Shown piece after piece: positions 1-8,258 of a stretch of DNA of 64,000 nucleotides. Source of the DNA: Phocaeicola salanitronis DSM 18170 (GTDB lineage: Bacteria; Bacteroidota; Bacteroidia; Bacteroidales; Bacteroidaceae); NCBI RefSeq assembly GCF_000190575.1, contig NC_015164.1, forward strand, positions 2,542,001 through 2,606,000. Reading direction: 5' to 3'. The notes under the pieces are model-generated. The model searched no databases. It was given only the letters and a program-made list of their open reading frames with translations, and was not told the origin of the DNA. The position numbers and the translations under genes were made by a program. Position 1 is the stretch's first letter, and each line of letters starts with the position of its first letter.

Positions 1-644
1 ACGGAGCTAGCACCTGTGTCAAATATGAAATTTAAAGCAAGCCCATTAACTTTACATGGTATAGTATATACATTGCTAGCTTGCCGATATAATTTTATTA
101 CTTTTCTAGTATATTTATTTGCATTATTTCCAGAAGTAGGCATATTGTTTGTGCCTAGACTTCCCATAAAGTTACTATTATTTACCAAACTTTGAAAATG
201 ACAAAACTCATTATATATTTTCTTTGACAGAATGTCGTCTTTAGTCAAAATAGTCCATAATCCTTCTAATGACTTTTCTCCACATTCCATGATTTCAATG
301 CCATCTGTAGTATTAAATATCTGTACTTGATTATAATTTAGACGGAAAGTTGTACTTTTTAGTGGTGTCGTAATCGAGTTCTTTCCCAATTTTGTTGTTG
401 GTAAAGGAGAATAACCTGGAGCGATTCGTGTATCAAATGAGATTATTATATTAGGATGTTTATATGTCATTTTTACATTTTTATATATAGTTCTCCAATC
501 TTTATCCATAGAACTAATATTATAACTGCGGAATAAAGAATTTATTCGGTCAAAACTGTTTTTCAATTCTTGATTTTGTGCATTAACAGAAATAAAAAAT
601 AGACATAGAACAACAAATAATTTAAGACTTAATTTCCTTTGCAT
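1..644 (-). CDS. Retropepsin-like aspartic protease, secreted (3' end outside window)
   Basis: Read from the ATG at 642-644 leftward, the frame is open to the window edge (about 214 codons). It begins with a Sec signal peptide (basic MQRK, hydrophobic core, SVNAQ-type cleavage end). Near the edge, at about residues 207-211, it shows FDTGAS, the catalytic Asp-Thr-Gly-Ala motif of clan AA retropepsin-like proteases, preceded by the usual hydrophobic strand. Most of the protease domain lies outside the window, so the second half and any second DTG copy cannot be judged. It is probably a periplasmic or surface protein of unknown substrate. AT content is higher than in most of the window, suggesting an accessory gene. 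A long structured leader and a -7 box precede it. Confidence 0.75.
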   Translation of the reverse strand, partial: MQRKLSLKLFVVLCLFFISVNAQNQELKNSFDRINSLFRSYNISSMDKDWRTIYKNVKMTYKHPNIIISFDTRIAPGYSPLPTTKLGKNSITTPLKSTTFRLNYNQVQIFNTTDGIEIMECGEKSLEGLWTILTKDDILSKKIYNEFCHFQSLVNNSNFMGSLGTNNMPTSGNNANKYTRKVIKLYRQASNVYTIPCKVNGLALNFIFDTGASS

Positions 645-685
645 ATTTAAATATGATTTATTGATTTTACAATAATATAATGAAG

Positions 686-848
686 CGTGGAACTGTATGT
701 CACATCTTAATTGGAGGTCCTGAGAAAACCTAATGAGCAGATACAACAATAGCAGCCCACGCCATATGCGTGAGAACCACTATGCTATCCTTGCTCATTT
801 GAAAATTTCTCAGGTTTCCAATTACAAGATAAGCATAACGCTTCTTCT
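686..848 (-). ncRNA. Candidate structured leader RNA of the retropepsin-like gene
   Basis: Between the -7 box at 894-901 and the ATG at 644, the transcript can fold into a long multi-step helix. Paired arms are AAUUGG/CCAAUU (about 709-715 with 817-823, extended with one bulge by AUCUU/AGAU), CCUGAGAAA/UUUCUCAGG (719-727 with 806-814), AUGAGCA/UGCUCAU (733-739 with 792-798), UAGC-type pairs at 749-754 with 783-788, and a terminal hairpin CACGC/GCGTG at 758-772. No U-tract follows, so it is not a simple terminator. A 22-codon reading frame (798 down to 730) lies inside the fold. I do not recognise a named RNA family. It could be a cis-regulatory leader or a small interspersed repeat. Confidence 0.5.
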
Positions 849-893
849 AAATTCTTAAATATTATATTGGATGGAGTTGTCTCTATCCGGCTA

Positions 894-901
894 CAAAGGT
901 A
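894..901 (-). promoter_or_regulatory. Probable -7 box for the retropepsin-like gene
   Basis: The minus strand reads TACCTTTG, a full match to the Bacteroidetes -7 consensus TAnnTTTG, about 250 bases before the start codon. No convincing TTG -33 box lies at the usual 19-21 base spacing. The mobile element may end between the two boxes. Confidence 0.5.
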
Positions 902-932
902 ACGAAAGTCTCTGATAATTTGCACTATATAT

Positions 933-2336
933 TTATAATTTTATACCACGGTTTTTCTTTTCTTCCTGTTGCGGCAGTATTGTTCCGTATTTAAGCCTGT
1001 GCCATTGTTCCCTGAACCATTCGGTAATCGGCTTCCTGTTTATAGTCAGGTTCAGCCTGCTTTCATCGTCAGGGTCATTTTCCACCCTTAAAATATCATC
1101 CTTTATATCAAAGTTCCGTCTGTGCTGTTCTGAATAGATTTTACCGCTGCATTTCAAGGCTTCTTTCTTGACCAAAAGACTTTCTGTCATTTCTTTAGAG
1201 AATCCCAGCATGGCACAGAACTTTTCCATGCGCAGCATTTCCCTGGACATCGGAAACCATCTGAAAGCCTTGTCTATGATTCTGGCGAGCTGTGATAGTT
1301 CTTTTTCTTTCATGTCAAGTTCCTGCCTGTGCATTTCTCTGAGATTGTGGATTTGCGTATCATGCTGTTTCTGCATCTGCTGTATTTGGCTCTGCAATTT
1401 TTCAATATTGGTGTTCCGTTTTGAAACCTCGTCTTGCAGTTTTTCGTTGGCATGTTCCAGCTCTTTCAGTTTTCCGCTTCCGAAAAGAGAAGCAACTCCG
1501 CTTGTTATGGCTGTTGCAGCCGTGGTGGCTGTCTTCTTTAGCTTGTCAGTGCGAATTTCTGATTTTACCTGTTTAAGTTCCTGCTCGGCAAGATTTATCT
1601 GTTCTTCTTTGTGCCGTTTGGCAGCATCCATGCGTTGCAGTTCGGCTTTCTGTTTCTCGATGATAAAGTCGTTACGTTCCAGATGTTCCTTGCCTGTAAC
1701 AGCCTTTGACTGCCCACGCTCCATCAGCAGGATGTCAGATGCCAAGGTCTGCATCTGCATCATGTCATCGTCATTGAGCTTTCGGCTCTTTCCGGTTTCG
1801 TGGTTCATCCAGTCGAAAACGATATGGGCATGATAGTTCGGCTTGAACCATCTTTCACCTACTTTGAAACTCTCCCTGTCTTCCACTTCCGGTTGACCGT
1901 TCAGCCAATGCCCTTCGTCCTTGTGCAGGAAGATTTGCAGCGGTGTGATTCCCCAGCGTCTCTGGCACTCCTCACCGAATTTGCGCACATCTGCCAGTGT
2001 CGTGTCCGACCTGACAAGCAGCACTCCTTCGCGTATGGGGGAGCATCCCGCAATCTTGACTGTCTTGCCGTTCTTGCCTTTGCGCTCCCGTTCTTTTTCC
2101 TGCATGGCACGTCCGGTCTTTTCCTTTACCATCTGTCTGATATTGTCATAATGCGTCCGCAAATCCGGACTGCCGAAGTCGGGATTTATCCACTGCTCGT
2201 TATCGGTGGAGAGTTCAGGAACTACATAGATTCTGGACTCTCCGATGTGGCGCATATATTCGGCAGTCCTTCTGTTGTGAGCCTCGCTCGATGCGATGTT
2301 GCAGGGCTTGATATGTATGCTTGATTTTGTTGCCAT
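933..2336 (-). CDS. MobV/Pre-family relaxase
   Basis: A mobilization relaxase that would nick oriT and pilot a single strand during transfer driven by a co-resident conjugative element. The N-terminal domain carries the pMV158-type MobV signature: HxDExxH around His138-Glu141-His143 (HKDEGHW) and a second histidine pair HAH at 169-171. Residues about 225-345 form a long charged coiled coil, typical of the C-terminal part of Bacteroides mobilization proteins. At 467 residues it is complete. It is the last gene of a leftward operon, and the hairpin cluster just upstream (2394-2580) is the expected place for its oriT. MobV assignment is firm from the motif; the exact subfamily is not determined. 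Confidence 0.85.
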   Translation of the reverse strand: MATKSSIHIKPCNIASSEAHNRRTAEYMRHIGESRIYVVPELSTDNEQWINPDFGSPDLRTHYDNIRQMVKEKTGRAMQEKERERKGKNGKTVKIAGCSPIREGVLLVRSDTTLADVRKFGEECQRRWGITPLQIFLHKDEGHWLNGQPEVEDRESFKVGERWFKPNYHAHIVFDWMNHETGKSRKLNDDDMMQMQTLASDILLMERGQSKAVTGKEHLERNDFIIEKQKAELQRMDAAKRHKEEQINLAEQELKQVKSEIRTDKLKKTATTAATAITSGVASLFGSGKLKELEHANEKLQDEVSKRNTNIEKLQSQIQQMQKQHDTQIHNLREMHRQELDMKEKELSQLARIIDKAFRWFPMSREMLRMEKFCAMLGFSKEMTESLLVKKEALKCSGKIYSEQHRRNFDIKDDILRVENDPDDESRLNLTINRKPITEWFREQWHRLKYGTILPQQEEKKNRGIKL

Positions 2337-2393
2337 AGATACTTGTTCTTGGGTTTGTACTTTATTGTTTGCTTTTCTGCTGTCCGTAAACGC

Positions 2394-2580
2394 ATGGGGT
2401 TCTTAGGGGTGCAACCCATAAGCGGAGATTGCAAAGAGAGGGTCACTCTTTGCTCTGGGTTCTCAGGGGAGAAACGCCCTGAGTGGGTTATTAGGGTAAA
2501 ACCCTAATCCCCTCGGGAGAGCCCACAACTACGTAAGCGAAGCGTGTAGTTATAGTGGGCTATAACCGAAAGCCTCCCGG
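2394..2580. other. Cluster of six perfect hairpins, candidate oriT
   Basis: Consecutive inverted repeats: ATGGG..CCCAT (2394-2419), GCAAAGAG..CTCTTTGC (2431-2453), CTCAGGG..CCCTGAG (2462-2483), TTAGGGT..ACCCTAA (2491-2507), GCCCAC/AACTAC with GTAGTT/GTGGGC (2521-2560), and CGGGAG..CTCCCG enclosing the last (about 2515-2579). The block sits between the primase stop and the relaxase start, where MobV-type elements keep their nick region. The last hairpin overlaps the primase 3' end. Confidence 0.55.
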
Positions 2581-3510
2581 TTTATTGGGCGGTGTCTTCA
2601 CTTTGATGGATTGAGCCTGTTTCTTTGTCTCTGCCCGTTTTTGCAGGTATTCGTTCAAATCCTTGCATCCGCTGTAAATGTGTGAAGCGTCACGTATATG
2701 TCTGGTATTGTCATACTCCTTTCTGATTTGCTGCAGGGCTTCCATTCCTGCACGGTCATTGTCAAGGAAACAGTGGATGCGTTCATAGCTGCCCAGCGGA
2801 TAGAGTGCCTTGGAAACATTGGCAACAGAGTTCAGAACCATGTAGTCCTGTCTGTCGAAATCAGGGAATTGCGGACAGCTTTCAAGCCTTAGTGTCAGAA
2901 AGGAAAGGTAGTCCATGAACCCCTCAAAAACGTAACATGCTTTTCTCGGCTCTCCCGATTGTCTGATATGTGATATTTCTTTCGGTGCGATGCAGCCCTT
3001 GAAATATCGGTTGCGGATTTCATATCCACCCGATATGTTCGGAAAGGCAATGGCGAAATACCGTTTGCCGTTGTTGGTGAAGTGTGCCTCACGGCATTCT
3101 TTTTTCGCCAGTGCCGTATTTATCCCCCTTTCCTGCAGGTAAGAGAGCAGGGCAGGAGAAGACAGCTGCACGATGTCAAGTTGCTGGAAACTCGGCTCGG
3201 TGGCAGACTGCCTGCGAAAAGAGAAAGACACGGGACGGACATGCGGTGTCTGTTCCTCTATGCGTTTCAGGATATACGGAACACTCTCCGTTGCGTAGAG
3301 GTGTGCTGCCAGTGCGATGATGTTGCCGCCCTTTTCCAGACCGAAGTCGAACCATTGTTCACGTTCTGTGTTTACTTTGAACGAGGGCTCGTTCTCTTCC
3401 CTGAACGGGGATTTGTACCAGAGGTTTACCCCCTGCTGCTTTACTGGGAAATACCCCAGACTGTGCAGATAGTCTGCGATTCTTATCTTTTTTGCTTCTT
3501 CTGTTGTCAT
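2560..3510 (-). CDS. TOPRIM-domain DNA primase of a mobilizable element
   Basis: A 316-residue primase-like protein, probably priming replication of the excised or transferred element. The N-terminal 75 residues resemble the CHC2-type primase domain (WYKSPFR..EPSF then a WFDFG...GGNIIAL stretch) but lack the zinc-binding cysteines, as in many Bacteroidales element primases. The TOPRIM half has the glutamate motif FEGFMD (Glu196) and the DxD-like pair LDNDRAG (Asp250, Asp252). It lies upstream of the relaxase and downstream of the helicase gene, all on the minus strand. The 231-base AT-rich gap upstream carries TGATGA repeats. Family assignment is solid; its role in element replication is inferred from context. 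Confidence 0.82.
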   Translation of the reverse strand: MTTEEAKKIRIADYLHSLGYFPVKQQGVNLWYKSPFREENEPSFKVNTEREQWFDFGLEKGGNIIALAAHLYATESVPYILKRIEEQTPHVRPVSFSFRRQSATEPSFQQLDIVQLSSPALLSYLQERGINTALAKKECREAHFTNNGKRYFAIAFPNISGGYEIRNRYFKGCIAPKEISHIRQSGEPRKACYVFEGFMDYLSFLTLRLESCPQFPDFDRQDYMVLNSVANVSKALYPLGSYERIHCFLDNDRAGMEALQQIRKEYDNTRHIRDASHIYSGCKDLNEYLQKRAETKKQAQSIKVKTPPNKPGGFRL

Positions 3511-3741
3511 TTTCGTACGGTTTTGTGATGAGTGAAAAAACGATGATTTGATGAACTTTGCTTGTAATAAGCTGTTATACAGAATGGTAACACTTCATCA
3601 TTTTTTCATCAGACTGCTTGCCAAAAAAGAAATGATGATTTCTCTTTTCATCAGCATTATATTCCGATGAATGAATGATGAGCTTGTATTATACTGTAAT
3701 ACAATGTGTTATATACCGTATTCATCATTTCATCAAAATAA
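3511..3741. repeat. AT-rich iteron-like region with many TGATGA/TCATCA motifs
   Basis: This gap between primase and helicase genes contains about ten copies of (A)TGATGA or its complement, several paired as inverted repeats, in a strongly AT-rich context. Such density beside replication genes suggests an origin bound by the element's own helicase or HTH protein. No function is proven. Confidence 0.4.
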
Positions 3742-4959
3742 TCATATAGCGGTCAGCTGTTCTTTGGTTATCGTGTAGAACCTTCCTATTTTCCTTTTCG
3801 TCTCGTAGTGGCAGTCACGGTGGGGAGCAATCTCATAGGCGGTGTAGGAAAGTGAGTTCGGTGCGGAAGTCAGCTTCCATACTTCCTGAACCACTTTCCG
3901 CACCTGATATTTCTCTGCCTTTACCTGCGAATAGACAAGCAGTGTCATGAGGTCGTTCAGGCAGAATGATACGCTTTCCACATCCATGTTTGACATGATG
4001 TCAAGGAACAGTTCAGCCATTTCTATCTCCAGACGGTTGCGGTTGCTCCGGATGATTTTCTGCAGGGCTGCCGTATGTGTCAGCTTCGGGTTGAACCACA
4101 TACGGCTTTCCTTTTCCGTTGAAAGCTCCCTTTGTGTCAGGAAGAACAGGAAGGCAGGAATTTCCTCTTTCAGCTTTTGCAGGAAATTCGTGTCATCGTT
4201 CTGTAGCGGATTTATCTTCCTTACCCAGTATCGTGTTTCCCCTGCGTCTATGATAACAGGCAGATACTCGTTGTTTGAACACAGTACGAACTTGGCGAAG
4301 AAGGCTATTTCCGTGCGGTCTTTCCCTTTGGCCTCCACCTTGTAATTGAAAGTAGTGCTCAGGTTCTTCAACCGCTCGCTGTCTTCCCTGCGGTTGAGCA
4401 GCACCTCGTCCACGACAATGAGCAGCTTTCCGGCCCAGTCGGAATTGAACTGGCTCCGGAAATCCTCGTTGGTGTTGAATGTCACGTTATCCCCGAATAC
4501 GGCTTTCAGGAAATTAAGGAACGTGCTCTTGCCCGTGTTCCTCTCTTCCGATACCAGCAGGAGTATGGGGAGTTTCTGCAACGGCTGCAGGAACAGCAGT
4601 TGCAGATAGTCCAGTCCCAGATTGTACTGCTCACCGAAAATGTGTAGCACCAGAGAACGTATGTTCGGGAAATCCCCTATCTGCGGAGTATGCTCTATCG
4701 GTTCGTACAGATTCAGGAAACCGTCAATTTCCTTCCGGTAGTTCAGATGGTCGGGAACGGTACAGAATCCGTCATACTTCGGGACGGTCGCAAGATAGTT
4801 CTTCCCGTAGTCCTGCCTGAGTGTGCTGTTGTTCCATATCACACGTCTTTTCTCATATCCTCCGCTGGCGCAGGGCTGGTTTACGACCTTGTACAGTGTC
4901 GTTCCCACACGCATGTATTCTTCCTCTTTCATAGGCTCAGATTGAAGGATTGCGTTCAC
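3742..4959 (-). CDS. D5/SF3-type helicase (primase-helicase family)
   Basis: A 405-residue ATPase of the virulence-associated E / D5-like helicase type found on Bacteroidales mobilizable elements. Walker A is SEERNTGKST (about 137-146), Walker B is IVVDE (about 181-185), and a sensor-like LCSNN stretch follows near residue 230, the normal order of superfamily 3 helicases. It probably unwinds the origin of the circular intermediate together with the TOPRIM primase. The start codon lies inside the 3' end of the preceding HTH gene (23-base overlap), so the two are probably translationally coupled. No truncation is visible. Confidence 0.8.
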   Translation of the reverse strand: MNAILQSEPMKEEEYMRVGTTLYKVVNQPCASGGYEKRRVIWNNSTLRQDYGKNYLATVPKYDGFCTVPDHLNYRKEIDGFLNLYEPIEHTPQIGDFPNIRSLVLHIFGEQYNLGLDYLQLLFLQPLQKLPILLLVSEERNTGKSTFLNFLKAVFGDNVTFNTNEDFRSQFNSDWAGKLLIVVDEVLLNRREDSERLKNLSTTFNYKVEAKGKDRTEIAFFAKFVLCSNNEYLPVIIDAGETRYWVRKINPLQNDDTNFLQKLKEEIPAFLFFLTQRELSTEKESRMWFNPKLTHTAALQKIIRSNRNRLEIEMAELFLDIMSNMDVESVSFCLNDLMTLLVYSQVKAEKYQVRKVVQEVWKLTSAPNSLSYTAYEIAPHRDCHYETKRKIGRFYTITKEQLTAI

Positions 4960-5251
4960 CCAGGATTTTCTGTATGTCCGACTGTCGGTATCTGACCTTG
5001 TTCCCCACCTTTACGGGTTTCAGGTAGTTCTTTTTTGCCCAGTGCCAAAGGGTGGTGTCGCACACGTCGCACATTTTCTTCACTTCCTCCTTTGTGAGGT
5101 ACTTTTCCTTTCTCGCTTCCGCAATGGCGGTGGAGAGTTCATGCTTGGCACGGCTTATCAGCTGGTTTGAAAACATGAGCAGGTCTTCGCCTGTCACTTC
5201 CAGTTTGATGTTGCCGTTTCCGCTTTGGATAATTGCCATCAGGTCTGTCAT
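4937..5251 (-). CDS. Helix-turn-helix DNA-binding protein (excisionase-like)
   Basis: A 104-residue protein whose C-terminal half is a MerR-type winged helix: a YLTKEEVKKM helix, then CDVCDTTLWHWAKKNYL and a beta-hairpin with KVGNKVRYR. This form is common among excisionases and regulators of Bacteroidales integrative elements. The N-terminal 45 residues look helical and may dimerise. It opens the helicase-primase-relaxase operon and overlaps the helicase start. A promoter with a full -33/-7 pair lies upstream (5338-5369). It may act as a directionality factor, as the operon regulator, or as an origin-binding protein; the sequence does not decide. Confidence 0.65.
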   Translation of the reverse strand: MTDLMAIIQSGNGNIKLEVTGEDLLMFSNQLISRAKHELSTAIAEARKEKYLTKEEVKKMCDVCDTTLWHWAKKNYLKPVKVGNKVRYRQSDIQKILGERNPSI

Positions 5252-5310
5252 AGGCTTGTTGAAACTGCCGGTTGTAAGACTTCCCGTTTCGGCAGTATTA
5301 TAAACGAAAA

Positions 5311-5369
5311 GCCACTACCCCGATTAGGATAGTGGCACAAATATATAACGAAAAATAATCGTAAATCAA
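5311..5369 (-). promoter_or_regulatory. Promoter and leader hairpin of the HTH-helicase-primase operon
   Basis: The minus strand shows TATATTTG (5338-5345) as -7 box and TTG at 5367-5369, separated by 21 bases. Just downstream, GCCACTA..TAGTGGC (5311-5336) forms a hairpin at the start of the transcript, which could be an operator or a stability element. Confidence 0.5.
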
Positions 5370-5420
5370 TGGATTTCAATGCGTTAAATTCGTAAAATCC
5401 AAAAACGAATTAAACGAATT

Positions 5421-6371
5421 TCAAGCGGATAGATAAGCCTTCAATTCCTCTATGGCAACATGGTCTTCCCCGATGTCCTTTATCAGTTTTTTGCTGCCTC
5501 CGAAAGGTGTGGTAAGGTTCCTGTACGCTTTCTGTATTCCCCTTTCGTGTACGATGTTGAGGTCTGTGTATTGCTGTTGCAGTGCGTTCCGGAAAGTCTT
5601 TATGGGACAGGGGCGCATGAAGCGGTATTCCACCAGTGCGATGTACAGTCGTGCGATGTCCGTTTCGGTCGTATGTGTTTTCAGCCTTGTTCCGATTCTT
5701 TCCATAATGACATCCTTGTTCTCTATCAGCAGCTCCGGCAGGGTGCGTGTGTCGGCTTTTCGTCCGGCACTCTTGGGCTGTCCTTGCTGTAGGCTGTCCG
5801 TATCTTCCGTTTTGGTTTCTTCAATGTTTTCTTCATCCTCAATAGACCATTCCACGAGGTTGTTTTCCTCAATGGCTTTCTGCTGCTTCCTGAAAGCCAC
5901 CCAGTCCTCTTTGGTTCTCATGCCGCTGCTGATGCTCTTTTTGATGATGAACCTGACCATGTAGGAAACAAGCCATTTGTATAGTCCGGTAATACCTTTT
6001 CTTTTGGCCAGTTCCTCTCCCTGTTCCACCATGCACTCATAGCTCCGCCCGTAGTACAACCATGCGAGCATGGCAGGTATGATGCTCCGCCTTTTTGAAT
6101 GATGGAACTCGTTCACAATCTTTTGGGCAAGGTCAGAATCCAGAAGCACATTCTCCAGTTCCTCGAAATCGGAGATTTTGTCGTCTCCGATCCGTCTGCG
6201 TGTGGCTTCCTTGTATCTCGGTACCAAGGTTGTGGCAACCTTGAAAACCTTTACGAATCCATTGAACTCCTTGTCGTTCATTTCTTCCACGAAAGTCGCA
6301 TATTCATCGGGGTGGCTGTCAAGCCACTCCCTTATCAGTCTTTTGAAATTGTCGTATTCCTGTTGTCCCAT
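5421..6371 (-). CDS. DUF6043-like protein of mobilizable elements
   Basis: A 316-residue, mostly helical, charged protein with no catalytic motif I recognise. It resembles the DUF6043 proteins that sit beside integrases of Bacteroidales mobilizable units. An acidic linker (about 175-200, EDEENIEETKTEDTD) separates two helical halves. The gene starts 6 bases after the integrase stop, so the two are almost certainly cotranscribed, suggesting a role in integration or excision. No signal peptide or membrane segment is visible, so it should be cytoplasmic. The family name is from memory of its neighbourhood and sequence style; the function is unknown. Confidence 0.5.
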   Translation of the reverse strand: MGQQEYDNFKRLIREWLDSHPDEYATFVEEMNDKEFNGFVKVFKVATTLVPRYKEATRRRIGDDKISDFEELENVLLDSDLAQKIVNEFHHSKRRSIIPAMLAWLYYGRSYECMVEQGEELAKRKGITGLYKWLVSYMVRFIIKKSISSGMRTKEDWVAFRKQQKAIEENNLVEWSIEDEENIEETKTEDTDSLQQGQPKSAGRKADTRTLPELLIENKDVIMERIGTRLKTHTTETDIARLYIALVEYRFMRPCPIKTFRNALQQQYTDLNIVHERGIQKAYRNLTTPFGGSKKLIKDIGEDHVAIEELKAYLSA

Positions 6372-6377
6372 ATAGGC

Positions 6378-7715
6378 TTAGTCTAAAAGTTTAACGAGGT
6401 CTTTCTTCATCTCTTCGTCAATATCCCTGTACCGTCTGAAAGCCTTGCTGCCTTCCTTGTGTCCCGACAGTGCCGAAACAAGATTCGGGTCTTTCACCTT
6501 CTTATAAATATTACCGATGAAGGTGCGTCTTGCAAGGTGGCTGCTTGCCACTTCATAAAGCGGTTTTTTGACTTCATCACGTGTCAACGGGTCTAATATA
6601 GTGACAATCCTGTCCACTCCTGAAAGTTTGAATATCTTTTTTATTGCCTCATTATATTTCTGTTCGGAAATGAACGGCAGGAGTTTTCCCTCATGGTCTT
6701 TATACCGTTCGAGAATTTCCTTTGCCTTGTCGTTCAACGGAACACGTACCGTTACAGGATTGCCCTCTTTGGTTTTCTTCGGTATGTATTCAATGGCTTC
6801 ATTCACCACGTTCAGTTTGGTCATTCTGTACAGGTCGCTTACTCTGCATCCTATAAGTGTCTGGAAAATGAAGATGTCCCTCTGTATCTCCAGTTGTGGA
6901 GTGGCTGACAGATCAGCATTGAAAATCTTGTCCCTTTCTTCAAGGTTGATATAAACAGGGGTTCCGTATTTGCACTCCTCTATCGGAAACTTGTCAAACG
7001 GTCTGTTGGCGGTCAGATTGTTGTCGAGGCACCACAGGAAGAATGTGCGTATTCTTGAAAAGCAGTCTATCAGGGTATTTTTCCCTCGTGGTTGCGGAGT
7101 TCTCTTTTCTGGAATGGCTTCATAAATGCTTGGGTACAGTTCATAATACTGGTATTCGTTCTCGAAGAAGTCCCACATGTCCCGAAGCGTTTCAGGCGTG
7201 ACGGTATCAATATCAAGAACAAATCCTTTTTGTCCTCTTTTTGTTTCCCGTACATACAGTTCATAACGCAATAAGGCTCTTTTTACCACCCTGAAATTCT
7301 TTTTCCTTACTTCCGATAACGGATGCTTTTCCAGAAAGCTGTCAAACAGCTCTCCGAAAGTCGGCTTGATGACAATCTCTTCCGGTGTGAAATACTTTTC
7401 AGGATGATAATATCTGTCTAAGGTCAGTTTCAGCCATTCTTTATCAACGGACTCTTTTTCCGTATGAAAGGATTTTTCCACATAGGTTTTCAGCTTTCGT
7501 ATCTCTTCATTTATGCCAGTCCTTAAATCTTCGTTGCAGACAGCTTTTGTTTTTACACACTCTGCTTTTTCATCCCACAGGTTGGGATTGATTGAAAGCT
7601 GGGTAGGAGCAACAGAATCAAGCTGTCTTCCATTTCTCAGACGGATATAAATAGTTGCGGTTGATTCAGTATCATACCGTTTTGCCGCTTTTTTAATGAT
7701 GAAAGTTACTTTCAT
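6378..7715 (-). CDS. Tyrosine recombinase (integrase) of the mobilizable element
   Basis: A site-specific recombinase that would integrate and excise the element. The C-terminal catalytic domain has all expected residues: Arg in IGCRVSDLYR, the HLAR box (His393, Arg396), LSGH (His419) and the nucleophile Tyr429 in FRRYRD. The N-terminal part matches the arm-binding and SAM-like core-binding domains of Bacteroides integrases. I chose the ATG at 7715 (MKVTFIIKK) over an in-frame ATG at 7778, because the family begins this way and a -7 box lies at 7746-7753, inside the longer frame. It is 445 residues long and intact. Direct repeats to its right (7761-7904) look like arm-type binding sites. Confidence 0.9.
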   Translation of the reverse strand: MKVTFIIKKAAKRYDTESTATIYIRLRNGRQLDSVAPTQLSINPNLWDEKAECVKTKAVCNEDLRTGINEEIRKLKTYVEKSFHTEKESVDKEWLKLTLDRYYHPEKYFTPEEIVIKPTFGELFDSFLEKHPLSEVRKKNFRVVKRALLRYELYVRETKRGQKGFVLDIDTVTPETLRDMWDFFENEYQYYELYPSIYEAIPEKRTPQPRGKNTLIDCFSRIRTFFLWCLDNNLTANRPFDKFPIEECKYGTPVYINLEERDKIFNADLSATPQLEIQRDIFIFQTLIGCRVSDLYRMTKLNVVNEAIEYIPKKTKEGNPVTVRVPLNDKAKEILERYKDHEGKLLPFISEQKYNEAIKKIFKLSGVDRIVTILDPLTRDEVKKPLYEVASSHLARRTFIGNIYKKVKDPNLVSALSGHKEGSKAFRRYRDIDEEMKKDLVKLLD

Positions 7716-7745
7716 AGGCTTACAGGTTAAATATCTATCTGGATG

Positions 7746-7753
7746 CAAATATA
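7746..7753 (-). promoter_or_regulatory. -7 box of the integrase gene
   Basis: The minus strand reads TATATTTG (TAnnTTTG) about 30 bases before the ATG at 7715. This position supports the shorter integrase start. Confidence 0.5.
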
Positions 7754-7760
7754 GATATTT

Positions 7761-7904
7761 TCCCCACATTTTCCCCACATCTGCTAAATAATTTGCAATC
7801 GGATTAATTCGGATTAAAATTTAATATGATTGTAAATAGTTGATATATAGTTTTATTAATGTATTTTTCTGCGTTTTTCTTTTTACCCACATTTTCCCCA
7901 CTTT
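7761..7904. repeat. Arm-type repeats beside the integrase gene
   Basis: TCCCCACAT occurs twice in tandem (7761-7769 and 7772-7780), and a close variant, ACCCACATTTTCCCCACTTT, recurs at 7885-7904. Repeats of this kind next to an integrase gene are typical binding sites of the integrase arm domain. They imply that the element extends at least to about 7905. Confidence 0.5.
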
Positions 7905-7936
7905 AATTATTTCAAATGCGGGTCTGGGTACGAGGT

Positions 7937-7976
7937 AAAAGCTAAGTCATTGATAGTTCAATGCTTAGCTTTTTCT
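7937..7976. terminator. Strong bidirectional hairpin terminator
   Basis: AAAAGCTAAGtCATTGA (7937-7953) pairs with TCAATGCTTAGCTTTT (7958-7974) around a 4-base loop. There is a T-run on the plus strand and a shorter one on the minus strand. Confidence 0.6.
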
Positions 7977-7979
7977 TAT

Positions 7980-8258
7980 TTTATCCGTATCTATGAAAGG
8001 AATTTGGGCTTACCCGATTATCAGTAAGGTTAACATAGAGTTTCATCAGCCTAAAAGGAAAGAACCTGAAGTCAATGACTCCTCTAAGTTATGCCATGAA
8101 CCATTTTGATACGAAGAACAAACGCGAACGCCCATACAGGCTGAGACGAACGGTCCTACCGGGCACGTCAAGCGGTTACGTTGCACGACACGTACGCCCG
8201 TGTTTGGGAGTGTCGCAAGTCATTTGTGCTATAAACGCCCTCGAAAATATTCAAACAC
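7980..8258. other. Gene-free stretch between the element and the beta-lactamase gene
   Basis: No convincing coding region. A hairpin TTGCaCGACACG..TGTCGCAA lies at 8181-8218. The right end of the mobilizable element cannot be fixed: it may lie here or beyond the beta-lactamase gene. Confidence 0.4.

Noticed and set aside
8181..8218. Possible integron attC-like site near the beta-lactamase gene
   Set aside because: There is a hairpin, but I could not find matched R'/R'' core sites or an integron integrase; not supportable.
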